Shown: positions 19,608-27,983 of the stretch, piece after piece
Layout of the letters: each line of letters opens with the position of its first letter
How positions within the stretch are numbered: the stretch's first letter is position 1
From: Halomonas sp. MCCC 1A13316
GTDB taxonomy: Bacteria > Pseudomonadota > Gammaproteobacteria > Pseudomonadales > Halomonadaceae
DNA length: 64,000 nt
Direction of reading: 5' to 3'
NCBI RefSeq assembly: GCF_014931605.1
Contig: NZ_CP053382.1
Location: forward strand, 1,302,001 to 1,366,000
Notes under the pieces: model-generated
Told to the model about the DNA's origin: nothing
Database searches by the model: none
What the model saw: only the letters and a program-made list of their open reading frames with translations
Position numbers and translations under genes: made by a program

Positions 19608-19735
19608 GAAGGCATCCTGTGCGACTCGAGAGTCTGAAGCCAGCCTAGCACAGGGCGGCGACAAGTCGGCAGGGAGCGCCCCTGATCTACTGCTGTCCCA
19701 GCCACAAGGCCAACGAAACGAGGGAGTGTCGATCG

Positions 19736-22081
19736 ATGCCAGGAGCTTTTTCCCAACGCAGTGACATCGGGCGCTGGCGAGTGGCGATTCGCATCGGGTT
19801 GATGCTGCTCATGCTGTTGCCGCTGACGTGGGCTGGTCCAGGATACGCCCAGCTGTCATTCGGGGGGGTGGGCCAGGGTGAACAGACCCAGGGGAGTGTT
19901 CATGATGCCGAGACGTTTCAGCAATCTCTCGACGAAGTGATCACCACCCTGGAGGACGATGAGCGCCGTGGCGCCTTGCTCGATGAACTGCGTGAAATTC
20001 ATCGGGCACAAAGCGTGGCCGCCGATGAATCCATTCAGCGCCAGGGGTTGCTCGGCGCCCTGGCTGAGACGTTCAGCGAATTGGGCGACCAGGCCGAGGC
20101 CGGTGGGTCGCCGATCGACGACTGGCAGCGCCAGTTGGAGCAGGGCTGGACGGGGCTCAGCGACTTGGTAGTCGAGACCGGTACCAGCGAGTTGTTGCGC
20201 TTCTCCATCCAGAGCGCCGTACTGCTGGGCGTCTGGGCCGGGGCGCTGACCATCCTGATTGCCCTCGGCAGGGTGCTGTTCGTACGCCAGGGGCTGCCTC
20301 TCGACCTGCCGCGGGAGCCGCGAGGCTGGCTGCTGGCGCTGCACTTCCTGCGGCGCATGCTGCCTTGGGCGCTCGCTTTCTTGCTGATCATGGGGTTGGT
20401 CCAGGTGCTGCCGCCCAGTCCCGGTCGCACGCTGGCACTGATCCTGGCCTACCTGGCGCTTTGCGGCCGCACCCTCTCGGTGGTCGTGGAGTGCGTGGTG
20501 TCGGAGTTCACCAGTGGGCATCGCTTCCCGGCCGTACTGATATTGCAGCAGCGGGGGCTGCGCCTGCTGTTTGCGATCGGTGCGCTGATTGCTCTCGGTG
20601 ATGCGCTCAATGCCGAGCGGCTCTCCTCGATCGTGGGAGAGGAGCCTGCGGCGCTGGGCTCGGTGCTGGCCAACGTGCTGGCGGCCCTGCTCAGCATTCG
20701 CTTCATCTTCAAGTTCAAGCGCCCGATCAAGCATCTGATCCGCAACCGTTCCTGGCACGTACGCCGGGAAGGCGGTACCGGCATCGAGCTGGCGCGCATT
20801 GTCGGCGGGCTCTGGCACGTACCGGCGCTGCTGATCGTCGTGGTCTCGCTGCTGGCGATATTCATCACCGTGGGGGATGTGGGCGCCGCGTTGGCACGCT
20901 CGATCATCTCGGCGGCACTGCTGGTATTGACCCTTGTGATAACCGGCCTGGTCCAGCGCCATAACGAGCGACACAGCAAGCGCCGCCGAATCAGCGAGTA
21001 TCGCCGGCGCCTCGAACGCTTCGGCTATGCGCTCTCGCATATGGTGGCATGGATCGTCTTTGCCGAGTTGTCGCTGCAGGTGTGGGGAGGTTCGCTGTTC
21101 GGCCTTGGGCGCGAGGGCGTAGCCGGGGTACGTATCGGTCAGGCGCTGCTGGCACTGGGCTTCACGGTTTTGCTGGCCTGGTTGGCGTGGATCTTCGCCG
21201 ATACCGCTATCCAACGCGCAATGGTCTCTTCCGCTCGTTCCCGGGGACGGCGGGTCAATCAGGCCCGCGCCCAGACCATCACGCCAATGATTCGCAACGT
21301 CATATTTGCCACCATCGTGATCATCGCCGTCATCGTCGGCCTGGCCAACCTGGGGGTCAACGTCACGCCGCTGCTGGCCGGTGCCGGGGTCATCGGGCTG
21401 GCCGTGGGCTTCGGTGCCCAGACGCTGGTGCAGGACCTGATCACCGGGATCTTCATCATCGTCGAGGATTCGCTGGCCGTGGACGACTTCGTCCAGATCA
21501 ACGGCCACATGGGCACCGTCGAGGGGTTGACCCTGCGAACCGTGCGCCTGCGCGACCTCGACGGCATCCTGCACATCATAACCTTCAGCGCCATCGAGTC
21601 GATCCATAACATGTCGCGGCACTTCGGGATCGCGCTGATGCGAATTCGCATACCGCACACCATGAAGATCGACGCTGCCATTACCTTGATGCAGGAGACC
21701 GCTCAGGAGTTGCGCCAGGATCCGATGATGCGCCATCACATCTGGTCACCGCTGGAGATGCAGGGCGTCGACCGCTTCGATGAGGGTGCCGCTGTGCTGC
21801 GAATGCGCTTTCGCACCGCGCCGGTCATGCAATGGGACGTGGCGCGTGCCTTCAATCTGCTGCTCAAGCAACGCATGGAGGCCCAGGGACTCGACCTCGG
21901 CATGCCGCGCCTGAGCGTAAGCATGGAGGGCCAGCCAGGCGATGCCATGGCGAGCGAGGAGCCGAAAGGCGGCGATACGGTACCCCCACGCGATGCCAAA
22001 GGGCGAGCACCGGGGGAAGCCGGCCTAGCCGACCCCGAAGGGGCGACCAACCCGCAGCGCGCCTCGCCGGACTCTTCTTGA
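19736..22081 (+). CDS. Large MscS-family mechanosensitive channel (YbiO-like)
   Basis: The 781-residue inner-membrane protein opens under membrane tension to release osmolytes after hypo-osmotic shock. The signal-peptide-like start (residues 15-40) is followed by a periplasmic helical domain to ~150. About ten membrane helices follow, then the MscS core: pore helix GLAVGFGAQTLVQDLITG at ~555-573 and the beta domain VDDFVQINGHMGTVEGLTLRTV. The C-terminal tail is disordered, acidic and Pro/Gly-rich. Size and layout resemble E. coli YbiO more than MscK. Divergent from the amidoligase pair and possibly co-transcribed with the next gene (80-bp gap). Such channels are often numerous in halophiles. 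Confidence 0.93.
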   Translation: MPGAFSQRSDIGRWRVAIRIGLMLLMLLPLTWAGPGYAQLSFGGVGQGEQTQGSVHDAETFQQSLDEVITTLEDDERRGALLDELREIHRAQSVAADESIQRQGLLGALAETFSELGDQAEAGGSPIDDWQRQLEQGWTGLSDLVVETGTSELLRFSIQSAVLLGVWAGALTILIALGRVLFVRQGLPLDLPREPRGWLLALHFLRRMLPWALAFLLIMGLVQVLPPSPGRTLALILAYLALCGRTLSVVVECVVSEFTSGHRFPAVLILQQRGLRLLFAIGALIALGDALNAERLSSIVGEEPAALGSVLANVLAALLSIRFIFKFKRPIKHLIRNRSWHVRREGGTGIELARIVGGLWHVPALLIVVVSLLAIFITVGDVGAALARSIISAALLVLTLVITGLVQRHNERHSKRRRISEYRRRLERFGYALSHMVAWIVFAELSLQVWGGSLFGLGREGVAGVRIGQALLALGFTVLLAWLAWIFADTAIQRAMVSSARSRGRRVNQARAQTITPMIRNVIFATIVIIAVIVGLANLGVNVTPLLAGAGVIGLAVGFGAQTLVQDLITGIFIIVEDSLAVDDFVQINGHMGTVEGLTLRTVRLRDLDGILHIITFSAIESIHNMSRHFGIALMRIRIPHTMKIDAAITLMQETAQELRQDPMMRHHIWSPLEMQGVDRFDEGAAVLRMRFRTAPVMQWDVARAFNLLLKQRMEAQGLDLGMPRLSVSMEGQPGDAMASEEPKGGDTVPPRDAKGRAPGEAGLADPEGATNPQRASPDSS

Positions 22082-22161
22082 TGGCAAGGGGGCCGACATT
22101 CCTCGTACTATGAAAAACATTCGGCCTGTCAATGGCCTTTGGTACAAGGAGCTGCGCCGAC

Positions 22162-23673
22162 GTGATTACCGTCGAACGCAAGGATAGCTTCCATCTCAAG
22201 ATCTCCCGCGTGCTGCAGGAAGAAACGTCGCATCGGTTGGACCTCTTCCTGTTCGTACCGGGGGAGCTTGGCCTCAACGAGCATGTCATCTCCGAGGATG
22301 CTTTTTATTACAGTGCGATCCACGTCAAGCGGACCTATTACAGCGACAAACACCACTTGCCGTTGGTGCTCAGCCGCCTGGCCAGCCGTGGTCGACTCAG
22401 CACCGAGCAGTATCGCCTGAGCCTGAGCCTTTATGCCTACCAGTACGTGGTGGCGCTAGAGCGGGCGACCCAATCGCTGCTGGATACCGCTAGACGCGTA
22501 CAACAGGCCGAGCGCCACGCCGAGACGGACGAGCGAGCCGAGGCGCAAGGCGGCGAGCCGAACGAGACAGGCGACGGCGGCCAGGCACAGGAGCGTATCG
22601 TGGCGGCCGGTTTGCAGGAGCGCCTCGAGGAGCTGTGCGAGCTGGCCCAGGGTATCCTGCGCCGCCTGCGTCGCAACCAGCCGAGCGACGACGGACTGCT
22701 CAAGTATTACGCCAACATCGACAACTACCTGTCGTGGTTCACCGAGCAGCGCCTGCTGGCGCTGGTGGCGCATCTGCCGCGAGGGCGCGACTACCGCACC
22801 ATCCGCGAGCGGTTGTTGGAGATTTGCCTGGCCGAGAGCGAGCATCGCGAGCTGGCGGAGTACAACGCCAGCCGGGTGGTTCGTGACCCCACACGCATGT
22901 CCAACAAGATGCGTCTGCTGCGACGCCTCATCGAGTATCCCGTTACCCTCAAGCAGCAGACCCAGGAGCTGGGAGGCGCCGAGCAGAAGGCGGTCAAGGG
23001 ACTGGCCACCGGCGTGGTGATGGTCTTCGTCTCGCTGGGGCTGCTTCAGGCTCGCGATACCGTGGGAAATATCACCGCACTGTTCGTGCTGGCCATGGCG
23101 GTGCTGTATGCCATGCGCGAGGTGTTCAAGGACGATTTGCGCAACACCCTGTGGCGCTGGCTGCGCAAGGGCCGCCCCAAGTGGCGGCGCCAATATTTCG
23201 ATGCCACCAGCAACAACCCGGTGGGACGCCAGCTCGAGTGGTTCGACTACAAGCGCTTCGGCAAGCTCGACGAGCAGATCAAGCGGGTTCGCAAGCGCAA
23301 TGTGGCCCAGCGTGAGGAGGTGGTGCTGCACTACCGTTCCAGTTCGCGCATGTCGCCCACGCGCTTTCTCAGCGGCTACGAGAAGACCCGCGAGACACTC
23401 TCGCTCGACCTGTCTCAACTGACCCGGCTCATGGACAAGGGCAGCCATCGTGTCTATCGGCTGAAGGAGGGACAGGTCTCTCGGGAGTCGGTCGAGAAGC
23501 GCCACCTGCTCAACCTGGTAGTGCGCGAGGAGGTCGCCAATGCCGAGCCGATCCTGCAGCGCTGGAAGATCGTCATGAGCCGTTCGCGGATCGTCGACGT
23601 GGTCAAGGTGCATCAGGAGGGCGGCAAGCCCGAAGAGGGGGAAGAGGAACAAGCAGGGACGCCCGTCGTGTAA
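22162..23673 (+). CDS. Uncharacterised protein with two central membrane helices, 503 aa
   Basis: I do not recognise a named family. GTG 22162 (AAGGAG at 22146-22151, ten bases away) is a better start than ATG 22132. The first ~265 residues are soluble, largely helical and charged, with a low-complexity Glu/Gln/Ala stretch at ~105-135. Two membrane helices (~278-300 and ~303-322) follow. A basic segment (RKGRPKWRRQYFDAT) and a C-terminal cytoplasmic domain ending in an acidic Glu/Gly-rich tail come last. It follows the MscS-type gene closely on the same strand, so a role with that channel or the envelope is possible but unproven. Confidence 0.85.
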   Translation: MITVERKDSFHLKISRVLQEETSHRLDLFLFVPGELGLNEHVISEDAFYYSAIHVKRTYYSDKHHLPLVLSRLASRGRLSTEQYRLSLSLYAYQYVVALERATQSLLDTARRVQQAERHAETDERAEAQGGEPNETGDGGQAQERIVAAGLQERLEELCELAQGILRRLRRNQPSDDGLLKYYANIDNYLSWFTEQRLLALVAHLPRGRDYRTIRERLLEICLAESEHRELAEYNASRVVRDPTRMSNKMRLLRRLIEYPVTLKQQTQELGGAEQKAVKGLATGVVMVFVSLGLLQARDTVGNITALFVLAMAVLYAMREVFKDDLRNTLWRWLRKGRPKWRRQYFDATSNNPVGRQLEWFDYKRFGKLDEQIKRVRKRNVAQREEVVLHYRSSSRMSPTRFLSGYEKTRETLSLDLSQLTRLMDKGSHRVYRLKEGQVSRESVEKRHLLNLVVREEVANAEPILQRWKIVMSRSRIVDVVKVHQEGGKPEEGEEEQAGTPVV

Positions 23674-23829
23674 CGCCATGTGGCTTCGATGTTGTTCCAG
23701 GTCAAGTCGACTGTAGGCTCGGTTTGCTAGTGTCAAGACAAGCGGCGAATTGTGACCTGCGCCAATTCGAACTAGATTTCATGTTAGGTCGGCCGCAACC
23801 CTGACCGCTCCCTTAATGGAGATGCTGCC

Positions 23830-24528
23830 ATGCAAGCTGTTGATGTCATGACTGCCAAAGTCATAACCGTATCGCCCGACGCCGACGTTCGTGAAATTGC
23901 ACGCCTCCTGCTCGAGAACAACATCAGCGCCGTGCCTGTCGTGGGCGAGAGTGACGAGATCCTGGGTATCGTCAGTGAAGGCGACCTGATGCGTCGGGTC
24001 GAGAACGATGAGGGACGACAGAAGTCCTGGTGGCTGCGCATCTTCGCTGGCGGCAGCAGCGCCAGTGAATACGTCAAGTCGCATGCGCGCCGGGCAAGCG
24101 AGATCATGACGCGCGACCCCATTACCATCAGCGAAGACGAGCCGCTTCACCGTGTTGCCAAGTTGCTCGAGAAGCACCACATCAAGCGCGTGCCGGTAGT
24201 ACGAAATGGCAAGCTGGTAGGCATCGTCAGCCGCGCCAATCTGCTGCGTGGCTTCTCGGCCACGGCACCCGATACGGAAACGCCTGTGACGGCCGACGAT
24301 CGTGAGATCCGCGATGCCATACTCAAGGAGGTAGACAAGCACACCGGAGTCTGGGTCGACCGTATCAACGTCATCGTCACCGAAGGCGTGGTGCAAGTCT
24401 GGGGGCTGGTGGAGAGCCAGGAAGAGAAGAAGGCCGTTCAGGTTGCCGCCGAGAACACGCCTGGAGTGAAGTCCGTGGAGAACAACCTCGGCATGATGCC
24501 GCGCGGTGTGAGTGGTTTCTGGACCTGA
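23830..24528 (+). CDS. CBS-pair and BON domain protein
   Basis: The 232-residue cytoplasmic protein has two CBS repeats (residues ~7-60: DVMTAKVITVSPDADVREIA and ISAVPVVGESDEILGIVSEGDL; ~90-145: IMTRDPITISEDEPLHRVA and IKRVPVVRNGKLVGIVSRANLL), which form one adenosine-nucleotide-sensing module. A BON domain (~160-225, INVIVTEGVVQVWGLVES and ENTPGVKSVENNL) follows and may bind phospholipid or partner proteins. This architecture is widespread but little studied. The gene is monocistronic with GGAG before the ATG, and a hairpin lies after its stop. Confidence 0.93.
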   Translation: MQAVDVMTAKVITVSPDADVREIARLLLENNISAVPVVGESDEILGIVSEGDLMRRVENDEGRQKSWWLRIFAGGSSASEYVKSHARRASEIMTRDPITISEDEPLHRVAKLLEKHHIKRVPVVRNGKLVGIVSRANLLRGFSATAPDTETPVTADDREIRDAILKEVDKHTGVWVDRINVIVTEGVVQVWGLVESQEEKKAVQVAAENTPGVKSVENNLGMMPRGVSGFWT

Positions 24529-24538
24529 CCTGAGCCGA

Positions 24539-24559
24539 AGGGCGGCCCAGGGCCGCCCT
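24539..24559. terminator. Hairpin between convergent genes (CBS-BON and aminotransferase)
   Basis: An 8-bp stem (AGGGCGGC / GCCGCCCT) with a 5-base loop lies between the two convergent stops. There is no T run on either side, so any termination would be weak or would need a factor. Function inferred from position. Confidence 0.5.
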
Positions 24560-24567
24560 GACCGGGG

Positions 24568-25692
24568 TCAGGCGACCCGTTCGAGCGCCGCTTCCAAGTT
24601 GGCCAGGCTACGTTCCAGGTCGTGGAGCTTGTCGAGCCCGAACAGACCGATGCGGAAGGCCTGGTAGTCGTCGCCTTCGTCGCACATCAATGGCACACCT
24701 CCAGCCACCTGTATGCCGGCGGCGGCGAACTTGGCCACGATGGCCGGGTCGCTGGTATAGCAGACCACCACCCCGGGCGCCTCGAAGCCGGGTGCCGCCA
24801 CGCTGCGGTAGCCGTAGCGCGCCAACAACTCGCGCGCGCCCTGGCCCAGGGCCCATTGCTCCTCGCATACCCGGTCGAAGCCGTATTCGGCAGTCTCGTT
24901 CATGATGTCGCGCAGCCGGGCAAGGCCGTCGGTGGGCATGGTGGCGTGATAGGCGTGGCCGCCATTCTCGTAGGTTTCCATGATCGAGAGCCACTTGCGC
25001 AGGTCGCAGGCAAAGCTGGTGCTGGCGGTCTGCTCGATGCGCTCGCGGGCTCGTGCTGAGAGCATCACCATGCCGCAGCAGGGCAGGCCGCTCCAACCCT
25101 TCTGCGGGGCGCTGACGAGCACGTCGACACCGATCTCGTTCATGTCCACCCACAGCGTGCCCGAGGCGATGCAATCGAGCACGAACAGGCCGCCGGCTTC
25201 GTGGGTTACTGCCGCTACACGGCGCAGGTAATCGTCGGGCAGCAGCAGGCCGGCAGACGTCTCGACATGGGGCGCGAACACCACGCCGGGCCGCTCTTCG
25301 CGAATGCTGCGCTCGACCTCCTCGATGGGCGCTGGGGCGAAAGGAGACTGGGGATCCTGGGGCGCCAGGCGGCGTGCCTTGAGCACCGTGGTCGAGGAGG
25401 CGATGGCACCCATTTCCAGGATTTGCGACCAGCGATAGCTGAACTGCCCATTGCGAATCACCAGGCAGTGCTGGTTGGTGGCGAATTGGCGGGCCACGGC
25501 CTCCATGCCGAAAGTGCCGCTGCCGGGCACGATCACGGCGCTGCTGGCCCGGTAGACCTGCTTGAGCGTCGCCGAGACGTCACGCATGATTCCCTGGAAG
25601 CGCTGGGACATATGGTTGAGCGAACGGTCGGTATAGACCACCGAGTACTCGAGCAGGCCATCGGGGTCGACGTCTGGCAACAGGCCGGGCAT
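24568..25692 (-). CDS. Class V aminotransferase (alanine/serine-glyoxylate type)
   Basis: A PLP enzyme of 374 residues. PLP lysine is Lys198 in SAPQKGWSG, with the Asp of LFVLDCIASG supporting the pyridine ring. GSGTFGMEAVARQF is the phosphate/cofactor loop, and the conserved HAYHATMPTDGLARLRD region and C-terminal FRIGLFG are also present. The pattern fits the alanine-glyoxylate/serine-glyoxylate aminotransferase family, which feeds glyoxylate to glycine. The exact substrate pair cannot be told. It is a single gene with a 200-bp spacer to the methyltransferase upstream. Confidence 0.85.
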   Translation of the reverse strand: MPGLLPDVDPDGLLEYSVVYTDRSLNHMSQRFQGIMRDVSATLKQVYRASSAVIVPGSGTFGMEAVARQFATNQHCLVIRNGQFSYRWSQILEMGAIASSTTVLKARRLAPQDPQSPFAPAPIEEVERSIREERPGVVFAPHVETSAGLLLPDDYLRRVAAVTHEAGGLFVLDCIASGTLWVDMNEIGVDVLVSAPQKGWSGLPCCGMVMLSARARERIEQTASTSFACDLRKWLSIMETYENGGHAYHATMPTDGLARLRDIMNETAEYGFDRVCEEQWALGQGARELLARYGYRSVAAPGFEAPGVVVCYTSDPAIVAKFAAAGIQVAGGVPLMCDEGDDYQAFRIGLFGLDKLHDLERSLANLEAALERVA

Positions 25693-25892
25693 TGGTTTCT
25701 CCCTTGCGATGCTTGGATGAAGAATTATGGAACCATTGAGGATAGGCCGTTTACGATCGCCGAACCAGCACTGGTGGCGTGTAGCGCACGCACAAGGAGG
25801 CCGCAGCCGGGTTGCTGGCCATCAACGGGGTCGGGTCAAGAGGTGCTGTATGAAGACCGCAGACCAAGCGGCCTGCGGTTCGAGCCCGGGGC

Positions 25893-26495
25893 TTACTTAT
25901 GACAGAAGTAGACCCTGGCCGGCGGGATGTTGATGGGCTCGAAGGCGCTCTCTACCCGCGAAAAGGTCTGGTGCAGGTCGGCGGACACCTTGGGCGAGAA
26001 CTGGTAAATCAGCATGGAGCCCTGTGGGGCCAGTGCTGCCTGGCTGCCTTCGAGGATTCGTTCCCGACAATCGGCCGGCATGGTACTGAAAGGTAGGCCT
26101 GCCACCACGTAATCGGCCGCCGGGAGGCGCAATCGCTCCAGCTCGGCTCCGATCGTCTCGGCCGAACCGGCGATCACCCTCAGCCTTGGATCGAATAGCG
26201 TACGATTGAGATAGTCGACGAAATCTTCGTTGGTCTCGATGACCAGCAGCGTTGCGTCAGGGTGCAGGCGGTTGAGGATCTCCTGGGTGATGGTGCCCAC
26301 GCCGGGCCCGTATTCGACGATGACTCGAGCTTTCTCCCAGTCGACCGGTTCCAGCAATCGGCGAATGAGAAAGGAGGAACTGGGAATTATCGAGCCAAGC
26401 ATGCGGGGATGCTTGAAGAAGTTGAGGGCGAACAGCGACAGTTGAGCCCGTCGCTCGGGGCCTGCCACGACCGAGGGTCGCTCTTGAACCGCCAT
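25893..26495 (-). CDS. Class I SAM-dependent methyltransferase (phospholipid N-methyltransferase-like)
   Basis: The 200-residue protein resembles the KsgA/PmtA group: LNFFKHPRMLGSIIPSSSFL at the N-terminus, SAM-binding VEYGPGVGTITQEIL (motif I), VIETNEDF (motif II, acidic end) and VVAGLPFSTMP (motif IV). The first segment is characteristic of bacterial phosphatidylethanolamine methyltransferase-like proteins, but rRNA or other substrates are not excluded. GGAGGA at seven bases sets the start at ATG 26495. An ATG two codons upstream lies almost on the ribosome site. Confidence 0.85.
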   Translation of the reverse strand: MAVQERPSVVAGPERRAQLSLFALNFFKHPRMLGSIIPSSSFLIRRLLEPVDWEKARVIVEYGPGVGTITQEILNRLHPDATLLVIETNEDFVDYLNRTLFDPRLRVIAGSAETIGAELERLRLPAADYVVAGLPFSTMPADCRERILEGSQAALAPQGSMLIYQFSPKVSADLHQTFSRVESAFEPINIPPARVYFCHK

Positions 26496-26840
26496 GGGCA
26501 TTCCTCCTTCAGTTTTAGCTGAACATTCCTCCACTCTAGGCCAGCTAGGACCAGCGTGAAAGGCCGAGCTTGCCAGGATGGGCTTGCCAGCGGATGCGCC
26601 TGTAGACGCTGTTGGTGCAGTTCGCGCCCGACAAGGTTACTGGGCAGAGCAGCTTTTGGTTACCATGGAGCGGCTGTGTCGGCGCAGCGTGAGAGAGGAG
26701 AGAGATTGAAAGGCACCGCTGCCTGACGGTCCTCGCTCTACCACGGTGTCATTGCCTGCGCCCCGCCACGCCGGGGCGCAGTCGTGTCATGAGCCCTCAA
26801 CTGCCGCCACCTGGGCGGGCATGAGTCACAGGAGCGCTGT
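26496..26840. other. 345-bp intergenic region, divergent promoters and a GC hairpin
   Basis: The region separates the methyltransferase (-) from thiO (+). A small inverted repeat TTCAG-N6-CTGAA (26508-26523) sits at the methyltransferase end. A strong 9-bp stem (TGCGCCCCG / CGGGGCGCA, 26757-26780, 6-base loop) lies about 60 bp before thiO. No T run follows the hairpin and no TPP riboswitch core is present. I see no tRNA-like or coding structure. Confidence 0.6.
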
Positions 26841-27968
26841 GTGAACGATTTTCTTGTCGTCGGTGGCGGGGTCATCGGTATGCTTACCGCCTGCCAGCTG
26901 GCCGAGGCCGGCCATGACGTGACCCTGGTGGAGCGGGGCCGCTGCGGTCAGGAGGCCTCCTGGGCCGGTGGCGGCATCGTCTCGCCACTCTACCCCTGGC
27001 GCTACAGCGAGCCCGTATCCCGGTTGGCCCATGGTGCCTCGCACCGCTATGCCGAACTGGCCGACAGGCTGCTCGAGACCACCGGCATCGACATCGAATA
27101 CCGCCAGAAGGGGTTGCTCTATCTGCGCGTGGACGATGCCGAGCACGCCTTCGCCTGGGCGCAGCGTCAGGGCTGGCCGTTGGAGCGCGTCGATGCGTCT
27201 TCCATCTATGCCAGGGAGCCGTGGCTGCGCGAAGGCGTGACGGACGGCCTGTGGATGCCCACGCTGGGCAGCGTGCGCAACCCGCGGTTGTGTCGGGCGT
27301 TGCGCTCGCGGCTGGATGCGTTGCCCAACGTGACCCTGATGGAGAATACCGCGGTGCAGCGGCTTATTGCCGAGCGTGGGCGTGCCTGTGGCATTGAGGC
27401 CACACATGGGCGCATCGACGCCGGGCAGGTGATCCTGTGCGGCGGCGCCTGGAGCGGTGTGTTGCTGGCTGACCTCGACGTGGCGCTACCCGTACGACCG
27501 GTCAAAGGGCAGATGATGCTATTCGCTACGCCGCCGATGCCCGGCGGCCGCCGGTTGCTCGAGCGGGTGGTGCTGGCCGACGGGCGCTACCTGATCCCGC
27601 GCGCCGACGGCCGCGTGCTGGTCGGCTCGACGCTGGAGCAGACTGACTTCGACAAACGCACCACCGAGGAGGCGCGCGAGTCGCTGCGGCAGAGTGCCGT
27701 ATCGATGCTGCCGGCACTGGCCGAGTGCGAGATCGAGCACCACTGGGCCGGGCTGCGGCCCGCGGCGCCGGACGGCATCCCCTTCATCGGGGCCGTGCCC
27801 GGTATCGAGGGGCTTCACGTCAACGCCGGGCACTACCGCAACGGCTTGGTGCTGGCGCCGGCGTCGACCCGATTGCTGGTCGACCTGCTGCTGGGGCGCG
27901 AACCGGCCATCGACCCCGCTCCCTATGGGCCCGAGCGCCTGGTCAGGCAGGAGCGGGCAGCCGTCTAG
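26841..27968 (+). CDS. thiO: Glycine oxidase ThiO (FAD-dependent)
   Basis: It oxidises glycine to the imine needed for the thiazole half of thiamine; the fold is a DAO-type flavoprotein of 375 residues. The dinucleotide-binding motif VVGGGVIGMLTA (6-17) and the acidic strand end LVERG are clear. RPVKGQMMLF, RYLIPRADGRVLVGSTLE, HHWAGLRPAAPDG and the terminal HVNAGHYRNGLVLAPAS are ThiO/GoxA motifs. GTG start with AGGAG upstream. Unlike thiC and tenA nearby, it has no visible TPP riboswitch, and thiS/thiG are not in the window. Confidence 0.92.
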   Translation: MNDFLVVGGGVIGMLTACQLAEAGHDVTLVERGRCGQEASWAGGGIVSPLYPWRYSEPVSRLAHGASHRYAELADRLLETTGIDIEYRQKGLLYLRVDDAEHAFAWAQRQGWPLERVDASSIYAREPWLREGVTDGLWMPTLGSVRNPRLCRALRSRLDALPNVTLMENTAVQRLIAERGRACGIEATHGRIDAGQVILCGGAWSGVLLADLDVALPVRPVKGQMMLFATPPMPGGRRLLERVVLADGRYLIPRADGRVLVGSTLEQTDFDKRTTEEARESLRQSAVSMLPALAECEIEHHWAGLRPAAPDGIPFIGAVPGIEGLHVNAGHYRNGLVLAPASTRLLVDLLLGREPAIDPAPYGPERLVRQERAAV

Positions 27969-27983
27969 TTGCGTTGGGCCAGC

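Noticed and set aside
19856..21739. 627-codon open frame on the minus strand
   Set aside because: It lies entirely opposite the MscS-family gene, its protein is Gln/His/Arg-rich with no domain, and such frames are expected opposite high-GC genes.
26757..26780. TPP riboswitch before thiO
   Set aside because: The hairpin lacks the CTGAGA and ACCTGA cores that are clear before thiC and tenA.
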